A stretch of 64,000 nt of DNA from Sophora flavescens (GCA_030762895.1 CM061070.1:51411007-51475006), one strand, 5' to 3'; shown: positions 12,462 through 22,375, counted from the first letter of the stretch. Notes: generated by a model not told the origin, from the letters alone. Numbers and translations: made by a program.

Positions 12462-13716
12462 TGATGAGCCTCTGTTTGACTGGTTTTATAACTAGTAAAG
12501 ACCTTGGCTTTGTGCTTATTTTATATCATTTTCACCCAAATTAGACTTGATTGTCTCTAAGTAGTATTTTGAGTCTGTAAAGTGTTTTTAAGTTAATTTA
12601 GTTGATTTAGAGTGAATAAAGTATTTACTTTTATTTTCTGTTTTCAGGTAACTAAAAATGAATAATTCTGGAGTTTCTCGCCCCGCGAGAGGGCTGCTCG
12701 CCTCGCGACCCCGAAGCTGACTGTTCCAAGAAAATGCAAAGTCTCCGGTTCGCCCCGCGAATAAATGGCTCGCCTCGCGAGTAATCCAACCATGAAAAGT
12801 CAGAGACGATCACGGCTTGCCCGTGTAGAAGGTCACGGGCGTTGCAGTTTGGAAGCTGAAGAGTTCGCCTCGCGAATGATATGCTCGCCTCGCGAGAAGA
12901 CCAAGAGTTGCAGACCTTTCGCATAATTCGCCTCGCGAGCAGTGCTTCCCCTCGCGAGGACTTGGATTCCAGAAACGTGTATTTAAGCAGTCTTAGGCAG
13001 AACTGAAGAGGAGGGGGGTCAGAATTAGCCAGTTTTGGCTAGTTTCTGAGTTTGTAGTCTTTTGTTTTCTTTTAGTTTAGATAGTTGTTTTAATTTTGTA
13101 ATGGAAAACTAGTCTCCTAGATTAATCTACTGTAATTGGTTTTTTCCATACTTGAGGTTCTTATATTTCCTGTTTTCATTTCCTTTTCTCTTTTCAATGC
13201 CATGCTTTATATTTCTGTTTGCTTAATTCAGGAGTATATTGTGTTGTGTTGGTTTATCTCGGTGATATCATGTTCCTATAATTAATCGCGTTTGATTAAC
13301 TCGCGTGTGTTCGTTTCGTGGTCGCTTAGTTCACGAAGGGCTTAACCCCGTTTGCTTAATTCGGGAATAGGGACATATATCTGTAGTAGTGGTTTCGCTT
13401 GTAAATTGTTGCTACAACCGGGAGGGGATTAGAATTTGCTTAGGGTTGCATGAACCGATGATAGTTGGGAAACCGAGAACAGTAGGTTAATCGCTTTAGC
13501 TTATTTGGTAACTGCTCTATTTTCTTGCTCTGTTTTCTGTTTTGCTTCTTTAATTTAGTTTCCAATCTCAAAACCCCCAATTCTAACTTTTTCTAACTTT
13601 TTCTGTTAATAATAACAACAACTAAAGAGTCCTTGAGAGACGATCCGAGTTGTCGCTCTATACTACATTATTTTGTAAACGCTCGTTCTTTTTGGCGCGT
13701 GGCGACAGCGCGGTCA
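12462..13716 (+). repeat. 5' LTR of Athila-like element 1
   Basis: 1255 bp. Features in order: TTTTCAGGTAA motif (12641-12651), array of short GC-rich palindromes (12677-12959, TTCGC-N3-GCGAA and CTCGC-N3-GCGAG types), four stem-loops with a common loop (13215-13365), and a GC-rich hairpin-prone end (GGCGCGT...GCGCGGTCA) typical of the U5 end. Promoter and R/U5 limits cannot be fixed from sequence alone. Confidence 0.85.
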
Positions 13717-13721
13717 AAAAT

Positions 13722-13739
13722 TGGCGCCGTTGCCGGGGA
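13722..13739 (+). promoter_or_regulatory. Primer binding site, tRNA-Asp
   Basis: TGGCGCCGTTGCCGGGGA, five bases after the 5' LTR. It is the exact reverse complement of the 3' end of plant tRNA-Asp (GUC) including CCA, the primer used by Athila-type elements. Confidence 0.9.
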
Positions 13740-13828
13740 CTCTGGTTTGTTGTTGTTAGCAAAAAAAAAAAATCTCTTCGCTAATTAGTTTTGTTTGCAT
13801 TGTCTGGTTGTGAATTTTAGCACCCCCC

Positions 13829-15193
13829 ATGGATAATTATATGCGAAATTACATGCCCAATGTTTACTATGGACAACCACCATGCATATATTTTCCTGAT
13901 TTTCTTGGTCTATCACACTGGTTGCCAAGGTTTAGTGGTTTTGCAGGTGAAAATCCGCAGGAGCATCTGAGGGAATTCCAGATTGCTTGTTCTATAATGC
14001 TGAGACCTGCAGGAATAACAGAAGATCACATTCAGATGGAAGCTTTCCAGTTCTCACTTGAAGGCGCTGCAAGGAATTGGTTATATTGTCTTAATGAGAA
14101 TTCCATCTCAAGCTGGTTTGATTTGAAGGAAGCCTTCCTGTTTAAATACTATCCTGCCTTCAGAGCTGCACCTTCCGAACCTTCCCTAGAGGACCTGTGC
14201 AAACAGATGACTGCACAGATAAATGCACAAATGGAAGCAAACTTTCTTGAATTCCAACAGAGGATGGAGGCTGAATACCAGAGGGACCAAGCTGAATCCC
14301 GGAAGTTGGCCATGCAAATTGATCAAGTAGTTACCAACTCGGCTGCAATGCTAACTCCACAGCCCCCTGAAGAACATAAAGATTCACAAATAGTGATTCT
14401 TGAAAATATTTATGATGATAATGTTGATAATGTTTCTGATGATGAATTGTGTGTTGAATCCCCTGATGCATGTGATGATTGTTATTGTGATGGCACTGCT
14501 TTGTGTGTAGAATGTTATTTTGAAAGGTATGTTAAGCAAAGCATCCATATGGAACAGGAGACATATGAGGTTGAGGGCCATGTTCATATAGGAAATGAGC
14601 ATCAGGAGGATCAGGAGAACAATTGCTCCACCGTGCTTGAGGATAAAGAAGAATCTTTGGTCTTAGATGCATGTGTTGAGAGTAATGGGGTGGATGACTT
14701 AATTGCTGAATTTCCAGACATTCAGAATTTTCCTGATTCATTTTATTGTGATATATGTACTGACTCTACTAACTCTAACCTTTGTGTGGTGTGTGCTGAA
14801 ATTTCTGCATGTATAGCAGGAGATGAATTTGTTCGTGCAGTGAATGAAGAAAAGGCAGAAGTTGAAGCAGCACCAGTAACCCCAGCTAACTGTTTGCCAC
14901 CTCCCCCTGAGGAACCAGTGATGGAGTTTAAACCCTTGGATTTTGCACCATGGCCGGTCCAAGAGGTTGAGCCCCACTTCTATTGGGGAGACTTTATAGA
15001 TAAAGAGGTCATTTGTGACCCACGAGGGAGTGAGAAGTCCGCCGCACTCGGCGAAGTCATCATAATTGTCAAGTGCTCACCCCCACATAAAGGCTGCAAG
15101 TCATGGAAGCATGGAATGAACTTCTACTCTTTGTCCATCACGTGGGCCTTATGCTACAAGCAATGGGATCCTGGTGGAACCGCCCTTCAATGA
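13829..15193 (+). CDS. Gag-like protein with Cys-rich tail (454 aa), Athila-like element 1
   Basis: Residues ~30-115 form the Retrotrans_gag core (FSGFAGENPQEHLREFQ, then FSLEGAARNWLY, then WFDLKEAFLFKYYPAFRAA). The core is cut short after FRAA and joined to a SLEDLCKQM segment that in element 2 lies between gag and protease. Next come a coiled-coil-like region (~120-170), an acidic stretch, a first Cys cluster (CDDCYCDGTALCVEC, ~214-228), a second (CDICTDSTNSNLCVVC, ~307-322), a Pro-rich segment, and a conserved end (DFAPW ~370, FYWGDF, DPRG, SAAL). Zinc knuckle, protease and RT are absent. The ORF is uninterrupted. ATG at 13829 is the first in frame after the leader. The tail's role is unknown; the Cys pattern suggests metal binding (inference). 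Confidence 0.8.
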   Translation: MDNYMRNYMPNVYYGQPPCIYFPDFLGLSHWLPRFSGFAGENPQEHLREFQIACSIMLRPAGITEDHIQMEAFQFSLEGAARNWLYCLNENSISSWFDLKEAFLFKYYPAFRAAPSEPSLEDLCKQMTAQINAQMEANFLEFQQRMEAEYQRDQAESRKLAMQIDQVVTNSAAMLTPQPPEEHKDSQIVILENIYDDNVDNVSDDELCVESPDACDDCYCDGTALCVECYFERYVKQSIHMEQETYEVEGHVHIGNEHQEDQENNCSTVLEDKEESLVLDACVESNGVDDLIAEFPDIQNFPDSFYCDICTDSTNSNLCVVCAEISACIAGDEFVRAVNEEKAEVEAAPVTPANCLPPPPEEPVMEFKPLDFAPWPVQEVEPHFYWGDFIDKEVICDPRGSEKSAALGEVIIIVKCSPPHKGCKSWKHGMNFYSLSITWALCYKQWDPGGTALQ

Positions 15194-16652
15194 GTTTTTC
15201 TTAACCCTTATCTCTTTTAATTTTCTTTTTCTTGCTTTATTTCTGTTTTATTTTCAATAAAGCTCCTGAATAATTTGAGAAGCTCAGGAGTTGTGTTTGT
15301 GTCTTGGTTATGGCAAGTTTATTGGATTTTATTAAGTTTTGCATAGATTGATTGCATGATAGTGTTGACTGTTTTCCCCCTAGGACTTGAAAATTTTAGA
15401 AAAATGATCCCCATATGATTGAAAACTGAACTTTGAGATTTTGTTATGATGGCATGATTTATGATAAGTTTGGGGTGATAGGAAGCACACACTAGGGATA
15501 GAATCTCTTTCAAATAATTTGCAAAAAAATGTCCAGGTGAGGTTTTGAGCCTCCAACATGTTTTTGACTGTGAGAATCTCTTTTAAGTTGCACTTTCCTG
15601 AATTTGATTGAATCTCTTTTTGGTTTGCATGATTATGTGTTTGCTTCAAATGATTTAGGCATTTTCTTTGTAAATAGCTACTTAGCCTAAAATAACCATC
15701 CCCAATGCATGTTCCCTAGTTAGCCCCTTTGAGCCTATTAGCCTATTGCTTCTTGATAACCTAATGTTATAAGCCCAAAAATCTGGAAAACCATGTTAAC
15801 CCGATCTTAGGATTAGGAGAGCATGTAATCTTAGAATGGGTGCAAGAAACCAAAGTTTGGGGTGGCTACAAGGTGGATACGTGCTGTTGGGATTGGGAAA
15901 TTGAAAAAAGAAAAGAAAAAGAAAAATAGAAAGAAAAAAATAGAAAAAGAGGAAAAAAAAAAGAAAAGTGCAAAAATTTCAAATGATAGAAAAATAAAAA
16001 GTGAAAAAAAAAAAGAAAAAAAGAAAAGAAGAAGTATTTGAATAAAAGGCTGTAGCCACCCAGAAGCATAAAGAAAAAAATTAAGAAAGGAACTTGAGTT
16101 AAATTCAAAGTGTAAATAATGTTCATGCTCTCTTAGTTCCTAGGGTCTTCAGCCTAGTTCCTTTGTATATCCTACCCTTAGCCAGGCCCCATTACAACCC
16201 ATAAAGGACCTGTTGATGTTGTTTGCATATTTTCTGTGGGAACCATTTTGAGATGAAAATCAAATTTATGGGAAGTGCTCTTAAAAGTGAAACTGAGTGA
16301 AATGTTGATAGCCTGACAAAAATTGAGCGATTGAGTGAACATAAATTTCCCTTGTGAGGAAGGCAGTTGTTTGAATTTGGTGATCTCTCTTTTGTGTGTG
16401 ACTTAGACCCCCTGCTTAGATTTCTGATTGTCTGAATGATTAATTTCTCAACTGTTTAGAATAAATGAATGTGGGGATTATTTGCTTGTAAGGGGGAACA
16501 TTGAAAGAAAAAATTCTTTTGAAAAATTGCTTGGAATCTATGGAAAGTTGATAGAATCCTTCAGCTTGCCATGTTTTGCCAGGTCTTGAGTCTTTTTAAG
16601 TTTTTGAGTGTAGTTTGCTTGGGGACAAGCAAAGTTTAAGTTTGGGGTATTT
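15194..16652 (+). other. 3' noncoding region and PPT of Athila-like element 1
   Basis: 1.46 kb without ORFs. It contains TGAATAATTTGAGAAGCTCA just after the gene (15268-15287), several TTTGGGGTG(A/G) boxes, a ~200-nt A/G-rich tract (15896-16110), and the end GGGGACAAGC...TTTAAGTTTGGGGTATT (16621-16652) as PPT. It is strikingly similar to 22500-23865 of element 2, more so than the two gag genes are. This suggests packaging, priming or RNA-level function (inference). Confidence 0.7.
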
Positions 16653-17901
16653 TGATGAGCCTCTGTTTGACTGGTTTTATAACTAGTAAAGACCTTGGCT
16701 TTGTGCTTATTTTATATCATTTTCACCCAAATTAGACTTGATTGTCTCTAAGTAGTATTTTGAGTCTGTAAAGTGTTTTAAAGTTAATTTAGTTGATTTA
16801 GAGTGAATAAAGTATTTACTTTTATTTTCTGTTTTCAGGTAACTAAAAATGAATAATTCTGGAGTTTCTCGCCCATGAGAAGGGCTGCTCGCCTCGCGAC
16901 CCCGAAGCTGACTGTTCCAAGAAAATGCAAAGTCTCTGGTTCGCCCCGCGAATAAATGGCTCGCCTCGCGAGTAATCCAACCATGAAAAGTCAGAGACGA
17001 TCACGGCTTGCCCGTGTAGAAGGTCACGGGTGTTGCAGTTTGGAAGCTGAAGAGTTCGCCTCGCGAATGATATGCTCGCCTCGCGAGAAGACCAAGAGTT
17101 GCAGACCTTTCGCATAATTCGCCTCGCGAGCAGTGCTTCGCCTTGCGAGGACTTGGATTCCAGAAACGTGTATTTAAGCAGTCTTAGGCGGACGAGAGGG
17201 GGGTCAGAATTAGCCAGTTTTGGCTAGTTTCTGAGTTTGTAGTCTTTTGTTTTCTTTTAGTTTAGATAGTTGTTTTACTTTTGTAATGGAGAACTAGTCT
17301 CCTAGATTAATCTACTGTAATTGGTTTTTTCCATACTTGAGGTTCTTGTATTTCCTGTTTTCATTTCCTTTTCTCTTTTCAATGCCATGCTTTATATTTC
17401 TGTTTGCTTAATTCAGGAGTATATTGTGTTGTGTTGGTTTATCTCGGTGATATCATGTTCCTATAATTAATCGCGGTTGCTTAATTCGCGTGTGTTCGTT
17501 TCGTGTTCGCTTAGTTCACGAAGGGCTTAACCCCGTTTGCTTAATTCGGGAATAGGGACATATATCTGTAGTAGTGGTTTCGCTTGTAAATTGTTGCTAC
17601 AACCGGGAGGGGATTAGAATTTGCTTAGGGTTGCATGAACCGATGATAGTTGAGAAACCGAGAACAGCAGGTTAATCGCTTTAGCTTATTTGGTAACTGC
17701 TCTATTTTCTTGCTCTGTTTTCTGTTTTGCTTCTTTAATTTAGTTTCCAATCTCAAAACCCCCAATTCTAACTTTTTCTAACTTTTTCTGTTAATAATAA
17801 CAACAACTAAAGAGTCCTTGAGAGACGATCCGAGTTGTCGCTCTATACTACATTATTTTGTAAACGCTCGTTCTTTTTGGCGCGTGGCGACAGCGCGGTC
17901 A
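16653..17901 (+). repeat. 3' LTR of Athila-like element 1
   Basis: 1249 bp, near-identical to 12462-13716. Differences include a short indel near 17190 and changes in one palindrome (TCTCGCCCATGAGA at 16866) and in one stem-loop loop (17476-17486). It ends GCGGTCA at 17901, followed by the target duplication ATTAC. Confidence 0.85.
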
Positions 17902-18372
17902 ATTACCTTGCGGCGTCATGATAGATCATAAAGATGTTCTTATTGTTCCTGGTGGACAATGAGGCCCCATCTACGTTGTGACACCTGTGCCACGATGTTG
18001 GACAGTGTGTGATGGGTTTTGACTGCGTATCTGTGACTGCGTGTCTGTGGTTGCGTGCCTGTAACTATCGAGTTTGATCAACTCATTACGATGTTGGAGA
18101 TATCTCATGAGATTAGGTATGAATGTTTAGATGATGTTTTGAAGTGTTCATGCATAGTTTTTCAACGTTGATGTTTAGGGTGTGAAACCCATTGACAAAT
18201 GATGTGATATAATATGAATGAGTGTGTTGTTATAAATATGTATATGTGTATGTGCCTTCTTTTGTGTTGCGCATTCAGTTATGGTGATAAATCCATATAT
18301 TGGTGTCTCACCCTTACAACACATATCAGAGACGTACAAGGGGTACAATCCCTACAAGAAGAAGAAGGTTGT
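17902..18372 (+). repeat. Chromovirus 5' LTR, part 2
   Basis: Host LTR resumes after the first nested element (target duplication 17902-17906) and matches 30952-31437 of the 3' LTR. It includes the rest of the second ~130-bp unit and short tandem text of the form TGACTGCGTGTCTGTG (18020-18062). It ends at the target duplication GTTGT (18368-18372) of the second nested element. Confidence 0.8.
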
Positions 18373-19592
18373 TGATAAGCCTCTGGCTCATCTAGTTTTA
18401 TGGCTAGTATGACCAGGGTTTTGTGCAAATTATATCCTATTTTCACCCAACTTAGATTAGATTGTCCTCAAGCAAGGTTTTGAGTCTCTAGAGTAGTTTT
18501 AGGTTAATTTAGCTAGATTTGAGTTAAATAATACACTTATAGTTATTTCTTTGTTTTCAGGTTAAGTGAAAGTCAAGAGAATAAGGAAACAGGGGGTTCG
18601 CCCCGCGAATGCTTACTCGCCACGCGACCCCGAAGCCTGACTGTTCCAAGAAAATGCAAGGTCTCTGGTTCGCCCCGCGAAGAAGGTCTCGCCCCGCGAG
18701 TCTTGCAACCCTGAAAAGTCAGAGACGATCACGGCTTGCCCGTGTTGAAGGTCACGGCTGTGGCAGTTTTGAAGTTGAAGAGATTCGCCTCGCGAAGGAT
18801 TGTTCGCCTCGCGAGAATGCCAAAGGTTGCAGACTGTTCGCAGGAATCGCGTCGCGAGAGAGGCTTCGCCTCGCGAATAAGCTTAAATTATGACTTGTAT
18901 AAATTGATGTTCTGAACAGTTTAGAGAGACTTTTGCTTCTCCATTTTTATGTTTTTACGTTTTTCTGTGTGATTTCGTTTTGTTATGGAGAACTAAGTTC
19001 TAGGATTAGTCTACTGTATGAGAATTCTATATACTTGAGGTTTTGTAAATCCCTATTTTAATTGCTTTTCCCTTTTCAATACCATATTATACATTTCTGT
19101 TTGTTATTTCAGGAGTGTGTAGTATTGTATTGATTTGTTTCAGTGATGTTATTTTCCTATACTTAATCGCGTTTGTTATTTCGCGTGTGTTCATTCATGT
19201 TCGTTTGTTCATGAGAGCTTAACCCCGTTTGTTATTTCGGGAATAGGAACTTGCATCCATAGTAGCAATTACGTTGTTAGTTGTTGCTGTAACTGAAAGG
19301 GGATTAGAATCTGCTTAGGGCTTGGGATTACATTAACCAAGGATAGTTGGGAATTCTTGACAGTAGATTAATCGTTGTTTGCTAATTGATAATCTCTTTT
19401 CAACTGCCTTGTTTTTAATTGCTCTGTTTTGCTTGTTTCTTATTTGCACTCCAATCCAAACTCCCCCCCAAAACTGATTTTTGTGAAAGGTAACACTTTC
19501 AGAGTCCTTGAGAGACGACATCCGAGTTGTCGCCCTAAACTACAGTTTTAAACCCGCTCGTCCTTTTTGGCGCGTGCGCGACAGCGCGACCA
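18373..19592 (+). repeat. 5' LTR of Athila-like element 2
   Basis: 1220 bp, the same order of parts as in element 1: TTTTCAGGTTAAG (18555-18567), palindrome array (18597-18877), four stem-loops with shared loop TTTGTTATTT (19097-19241), and a GC-rich end (GCGCGTGCGCGACAGCGCGA). Overall sequence has clearly diverged from element 1, so these are different families with a common plan. Confidence 0.85.
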
Positions 19593-19597
19593 AAAAT

Positions 19598-19615
19598 TGG
19601 CGCCGTTGCCGGGGA
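19598..19615 (+). promoter_or_regulatory. Primer binding site, tRNA-Asp
   Basis: TGGCGCCGTTGCCGGGGA five bases after the LTR end, identical to the site of element 1 and complementary to the tRNA-Asp 3' end. Confidence 0.9.
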
Positions 19616-19689
19616 CTCTGAGTTGTTATTTTTCGCAATTTGTTTTATTTTATTTTCTTTTCTTTCTTTTATTTTGTCTTGTTTTGAAT

Positions 19690-20839
19690 TGGTCTGGCTA
19701 CTAGGTCTCATTGCCCTGAACTGTGTGATTTTGACCCGGAAATTGAAAGAACACTGCACACACTCCGTAGGGAATTTCGGGCTAGCACTAGTAGTAATTC
19801 CAATTTCAAAACTGTTTTTGAAAACATGGGATACCAGAGGACATTAAGACAACTTGCTGCCCCTGATGTCAACTATAATGGATTGCGTATATCTTATCTT
19901 GGTGCTGACACTCCTTTTGAACTGAAATCTGGTTTTATTCACTTGTTGCCCAAGTTTAATGGTCTTGCAGGTGAGGATCCACACAAGCACTTGAAGGAAT
20001 TCCAAGTTGTATGCTCCACAACCTCGAGATCGGAGGGAGTCACTGAGGATAGTATCAAGCTGAAGGCTTTTCCGTTTTCACTCCAGGGAGCTGCAAAAGA
20101 TTGGCTATTGTATCTTGAGCCCAACTCCATCACCACTTGGAATGATTTGAAGAGGGTGTTCCTGGAAAGATACTTTCCTGCTTCAAGAGCTGCTTCAATA
20201 AGAAAAGAAATATGTGGCATCAGGCAAGGGAATGAGTCACTAGCTGAATACTGGGAAAGGTTCAAGCATTTGGTATCCAGTTGCCCCCAGCATCAAATTT
20301 CTGAACAACTCCTGATCCAGTACTTTTATGAAGGATTGCAGTCGATGGATAGGAATCTTTTGGATGCTGCTAGTGGGGGAGCATTAGTTGATAAGACCCC
20401 AACTGCTGCCAAGCAACTCATTGAGAACATGTCATTGAATTCCCAGCAGTTCACTACCAGAAGAAATTCAGTTGAAACAAGAGGTGTGCATGAGATTCAT
20501 AGGTCATCTTCTAATCAGGCCGCCATTGAAAATAGATTGGATGAGCTGACTTCTTTTGTAAGGCAATTGGCAATAGACAGAGTTCAGCCTGCACGGTTGT
20601 GTAGCATCTGCAATTCACCTGAGCACCCACATGATGCATGCCCTATCCAGAGAGAAGAGTTTGTCGCTGAAGTGTCTCAAGCCTTTGCAGTCCATCCGTA
20701 TAATCAAGGCAATAACCATAACAGTACAACACTCTGCACCTCTCAACAAATAGGTACCATCCCGATTGGAGTAATCATCATAATCATGTATAGGAACTCA
20801 TCCCAACAACAACCAATGGCACATCGAATCCTCCGGTGA
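19690..20839 (+). pseudogene. Athila-type gag with zinc knuckle, element 2
   Basis: The frame is open from about 19690 without an ATG and carries the usual Athila gag start (CDFDPEIERTLHTLRREFR); the first ATG is 19826. From the ATG, the Retrotrans_gag core covers residues ~35-115 (FNGLAGEDPHKHLKEFQ, FSLQGAAKDWLL, FLERYFPASRAAS), then IRKEICGIRQ, YWERFKHL, HQISEQLLIQYFYEGL and AASGGALVDKTP, typical of Athila gag. A CCHC knuckle (CSICNSPEHPHDAC) lies near residues 262-275. The last ~40 codons are out of frame and the ORF stops at 20839, so it is broken before the protease. Gag forms the virus-like particle and binds element RNA. Confidence 0.8.
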
Positions 20840-21091
20840 CCACTACTGCACCTTCGGACCATCATTAGAAGACTTGGTAAAGCAAATGGCTGCATCTAGT
20901 ATACAGATTTCAGCAATGACGATGCTAGCATTCAAGATTTGAGAACACCGATTGGACAGGCCGGCCACATCCATGAATAGCATACAAAGAAGGTCAAGGG
21001 ACAAACCAGTTGCGCCAGACAACCAAGTGATAAATCCCAATGCTTCCAACCCTAATGTGAGTGCCATATCTCTCGAGATCCGGAAAAGTTA
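20840..21091 (+). other. Degenerate gag-protease linker, element 2
   Basis: Contains in other frames text like SLEDLVKQMA, the counterpart of SLEDLCKQM in element 1, then stops. At least one frameshift separates it from each neighbour. Confidence 0.5.
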
Positions 21092-22375
21092 TTGAGGCCA
21101 CCTCACGAAAAAGATGAAGGAACTATTGAGACAACTCCCCGAGCCTTGATCGATGTTAAAGCCGAGAAAGTGTACGTAACACCAATCCCATTCCCACACA
21201 GATTACAGAATAATAAGAAGATTGGTGGTGAAGATAAGGAGAAGGAAATTCTTGATGTGTTAAGAAAGGTAGGTGTTAATATCCCACTGTTGGATGTGAT
21301 CAAGCAAGTGCCCAAGTATGCAAAATTTCTCAAGGACCTATGCACCAACAAGAGGAAGATGAAGAATAATGAGAGGGTTGATTTGGGAATGAATGTCTCA
21401 GCGCTTATCCAGTCTAAACCAGAAAGAGTTGTTGTTATAGCCCCTACTCAGGCATTACCACAGAAGTGCAAGGATCCAGGCGTATTTACTATTCCATGCA
21501 CTATTGGGGACAAGAAGTTTGAAAATTGCATGCTGGACTTAGGAGCCTCTATCAATGTCATGCCTACCTCCATCTTTAACAAACTTGATCTTGGTCCCCT
21601 GAAGTATACAGGTATCACCATTCAGTTGGCCAACAGGACCAGTGCCCGCCCCATGGGAATGGTGGAAGATGTGCTAGTGCAAGTTGATGATCTGATCTTC
21701 CCAGCTGACTTCTACATCCTGGACGTGGCAGGAGAGACACATTCCAGTAAATCACCAATCATCCTGGGCCGACCATTCATGAAGACAGCCAAGACTAACA
21801 TTGATGTTGATGATGGGACCATGTCTATGGAGTTTGGGGATATAGTTGCAAAGTTTAACATATTTGATGCTATGAAACATCTAGTGGAAGAGCACTCTGT
21901 ATTCCACATGGAGCTGATTTCTGAGACTATTGAGGACACCCATGAGAACTGGTTTTCTAATTTTCCACTTAATTCTGGCTGTGATGATATTTTTTCTTGC
22001 CCTGATTGTACTGACGCTAACCATTGTGTGGTTTGTACTGAGATTGCTGCCTGTTTAGCAGGTGATAAATTTGTCAGTGCAGTGGATGAGAAACAAGCAG
22101 AAGATGAAGCAGCACCGGAGGCCCTCCCTACCTATCTGCCACCTCCCCCTGCGAAACCACCAAAGGAAATAGATTTTGCACCATGGATAGTTCAAGGGAT
22201 TGAAGCCAAATTCTATTGGGAGGACTTTGTTGATGAAGCGGTCGTCTTTGACCCAAGAGGAGGTGATGAGTCCGCCGCATTGAGCAAGGTCGCCATCATT
22301 GGCAAGTGTTTACTCATATATCAAGGATGCAAGGAATGGGATCCAGGTGGCAGCTCCCGCATACACTGCACTTGA
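21092..22375 (+). pseudogene. Aspartic protease plus Cys-rich tail, element 2
   Basis: Residues ~40-110 are the gag-protease linker (LLDVIKQVPKYAKFLKDLC). The retropepsin active site DLGAS is at 149-153, preceded by FTIPCTIGDKKFENCML and followed by the flap region and the conserved ILGRPFMKTAKTNIDV. In autonomous Athila, RT would follow. Here the frame goes on to FDAMKH, an acidic stretch, a Cys cluster (CPDCTDANHCVVC, ~303-315), AACLAGDKF, a Pro-rich segment, DFAPW, FYWEDF, DPRGGDESAAL, and stops. The tail from CVVC onward matches element 1. Frame breaks upstream leave it without its own start (first ATG 21092), but the ORF is long and open. Confidence 0.8.

Larger units (their letters stand above)
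12462..17901 (+). mobile_element. Athila-like RT-less LTR element 1 (5.44 kb)
   Basis: LTRs 12462-13716 and 16653-17901 (TGATGAGCC...GGTCA), target duplication ATTAC at 12457-12461 and 17902-17906, tRNA-Asp primer site at 13722, PPT before 16653. The empty site GTGATTACCTTG is preserved in the 3' LTR of the host element near 30951-30962. The interior holds one ORF with a gag domain and a Cys-rich tail, with no protease, RT, RNase H or integrase. This matches the class of terminal-repeat elements with only GAG (TR-GAG), which depend on a partner. The two LTRs differ at few positions, so the insertion is fairly young. Confidence 0.9.

Noticed and set aside
12677..12959. CRISPR-like array
   Set aside because: Palindromic repeats with irregular spacing inside a eukaryotic LTR, present in both LTRs of each element; no cas genes.
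15866..16126. Minus-strand hydrophobic Phe/Ser/Leu-rich ORF resembling a membrane protein
   Set aside because: It is the complement of the A/G-rich tract in element 1; similar artefacts occur at 6437-6643, 23016-23349 and 46256-46597.
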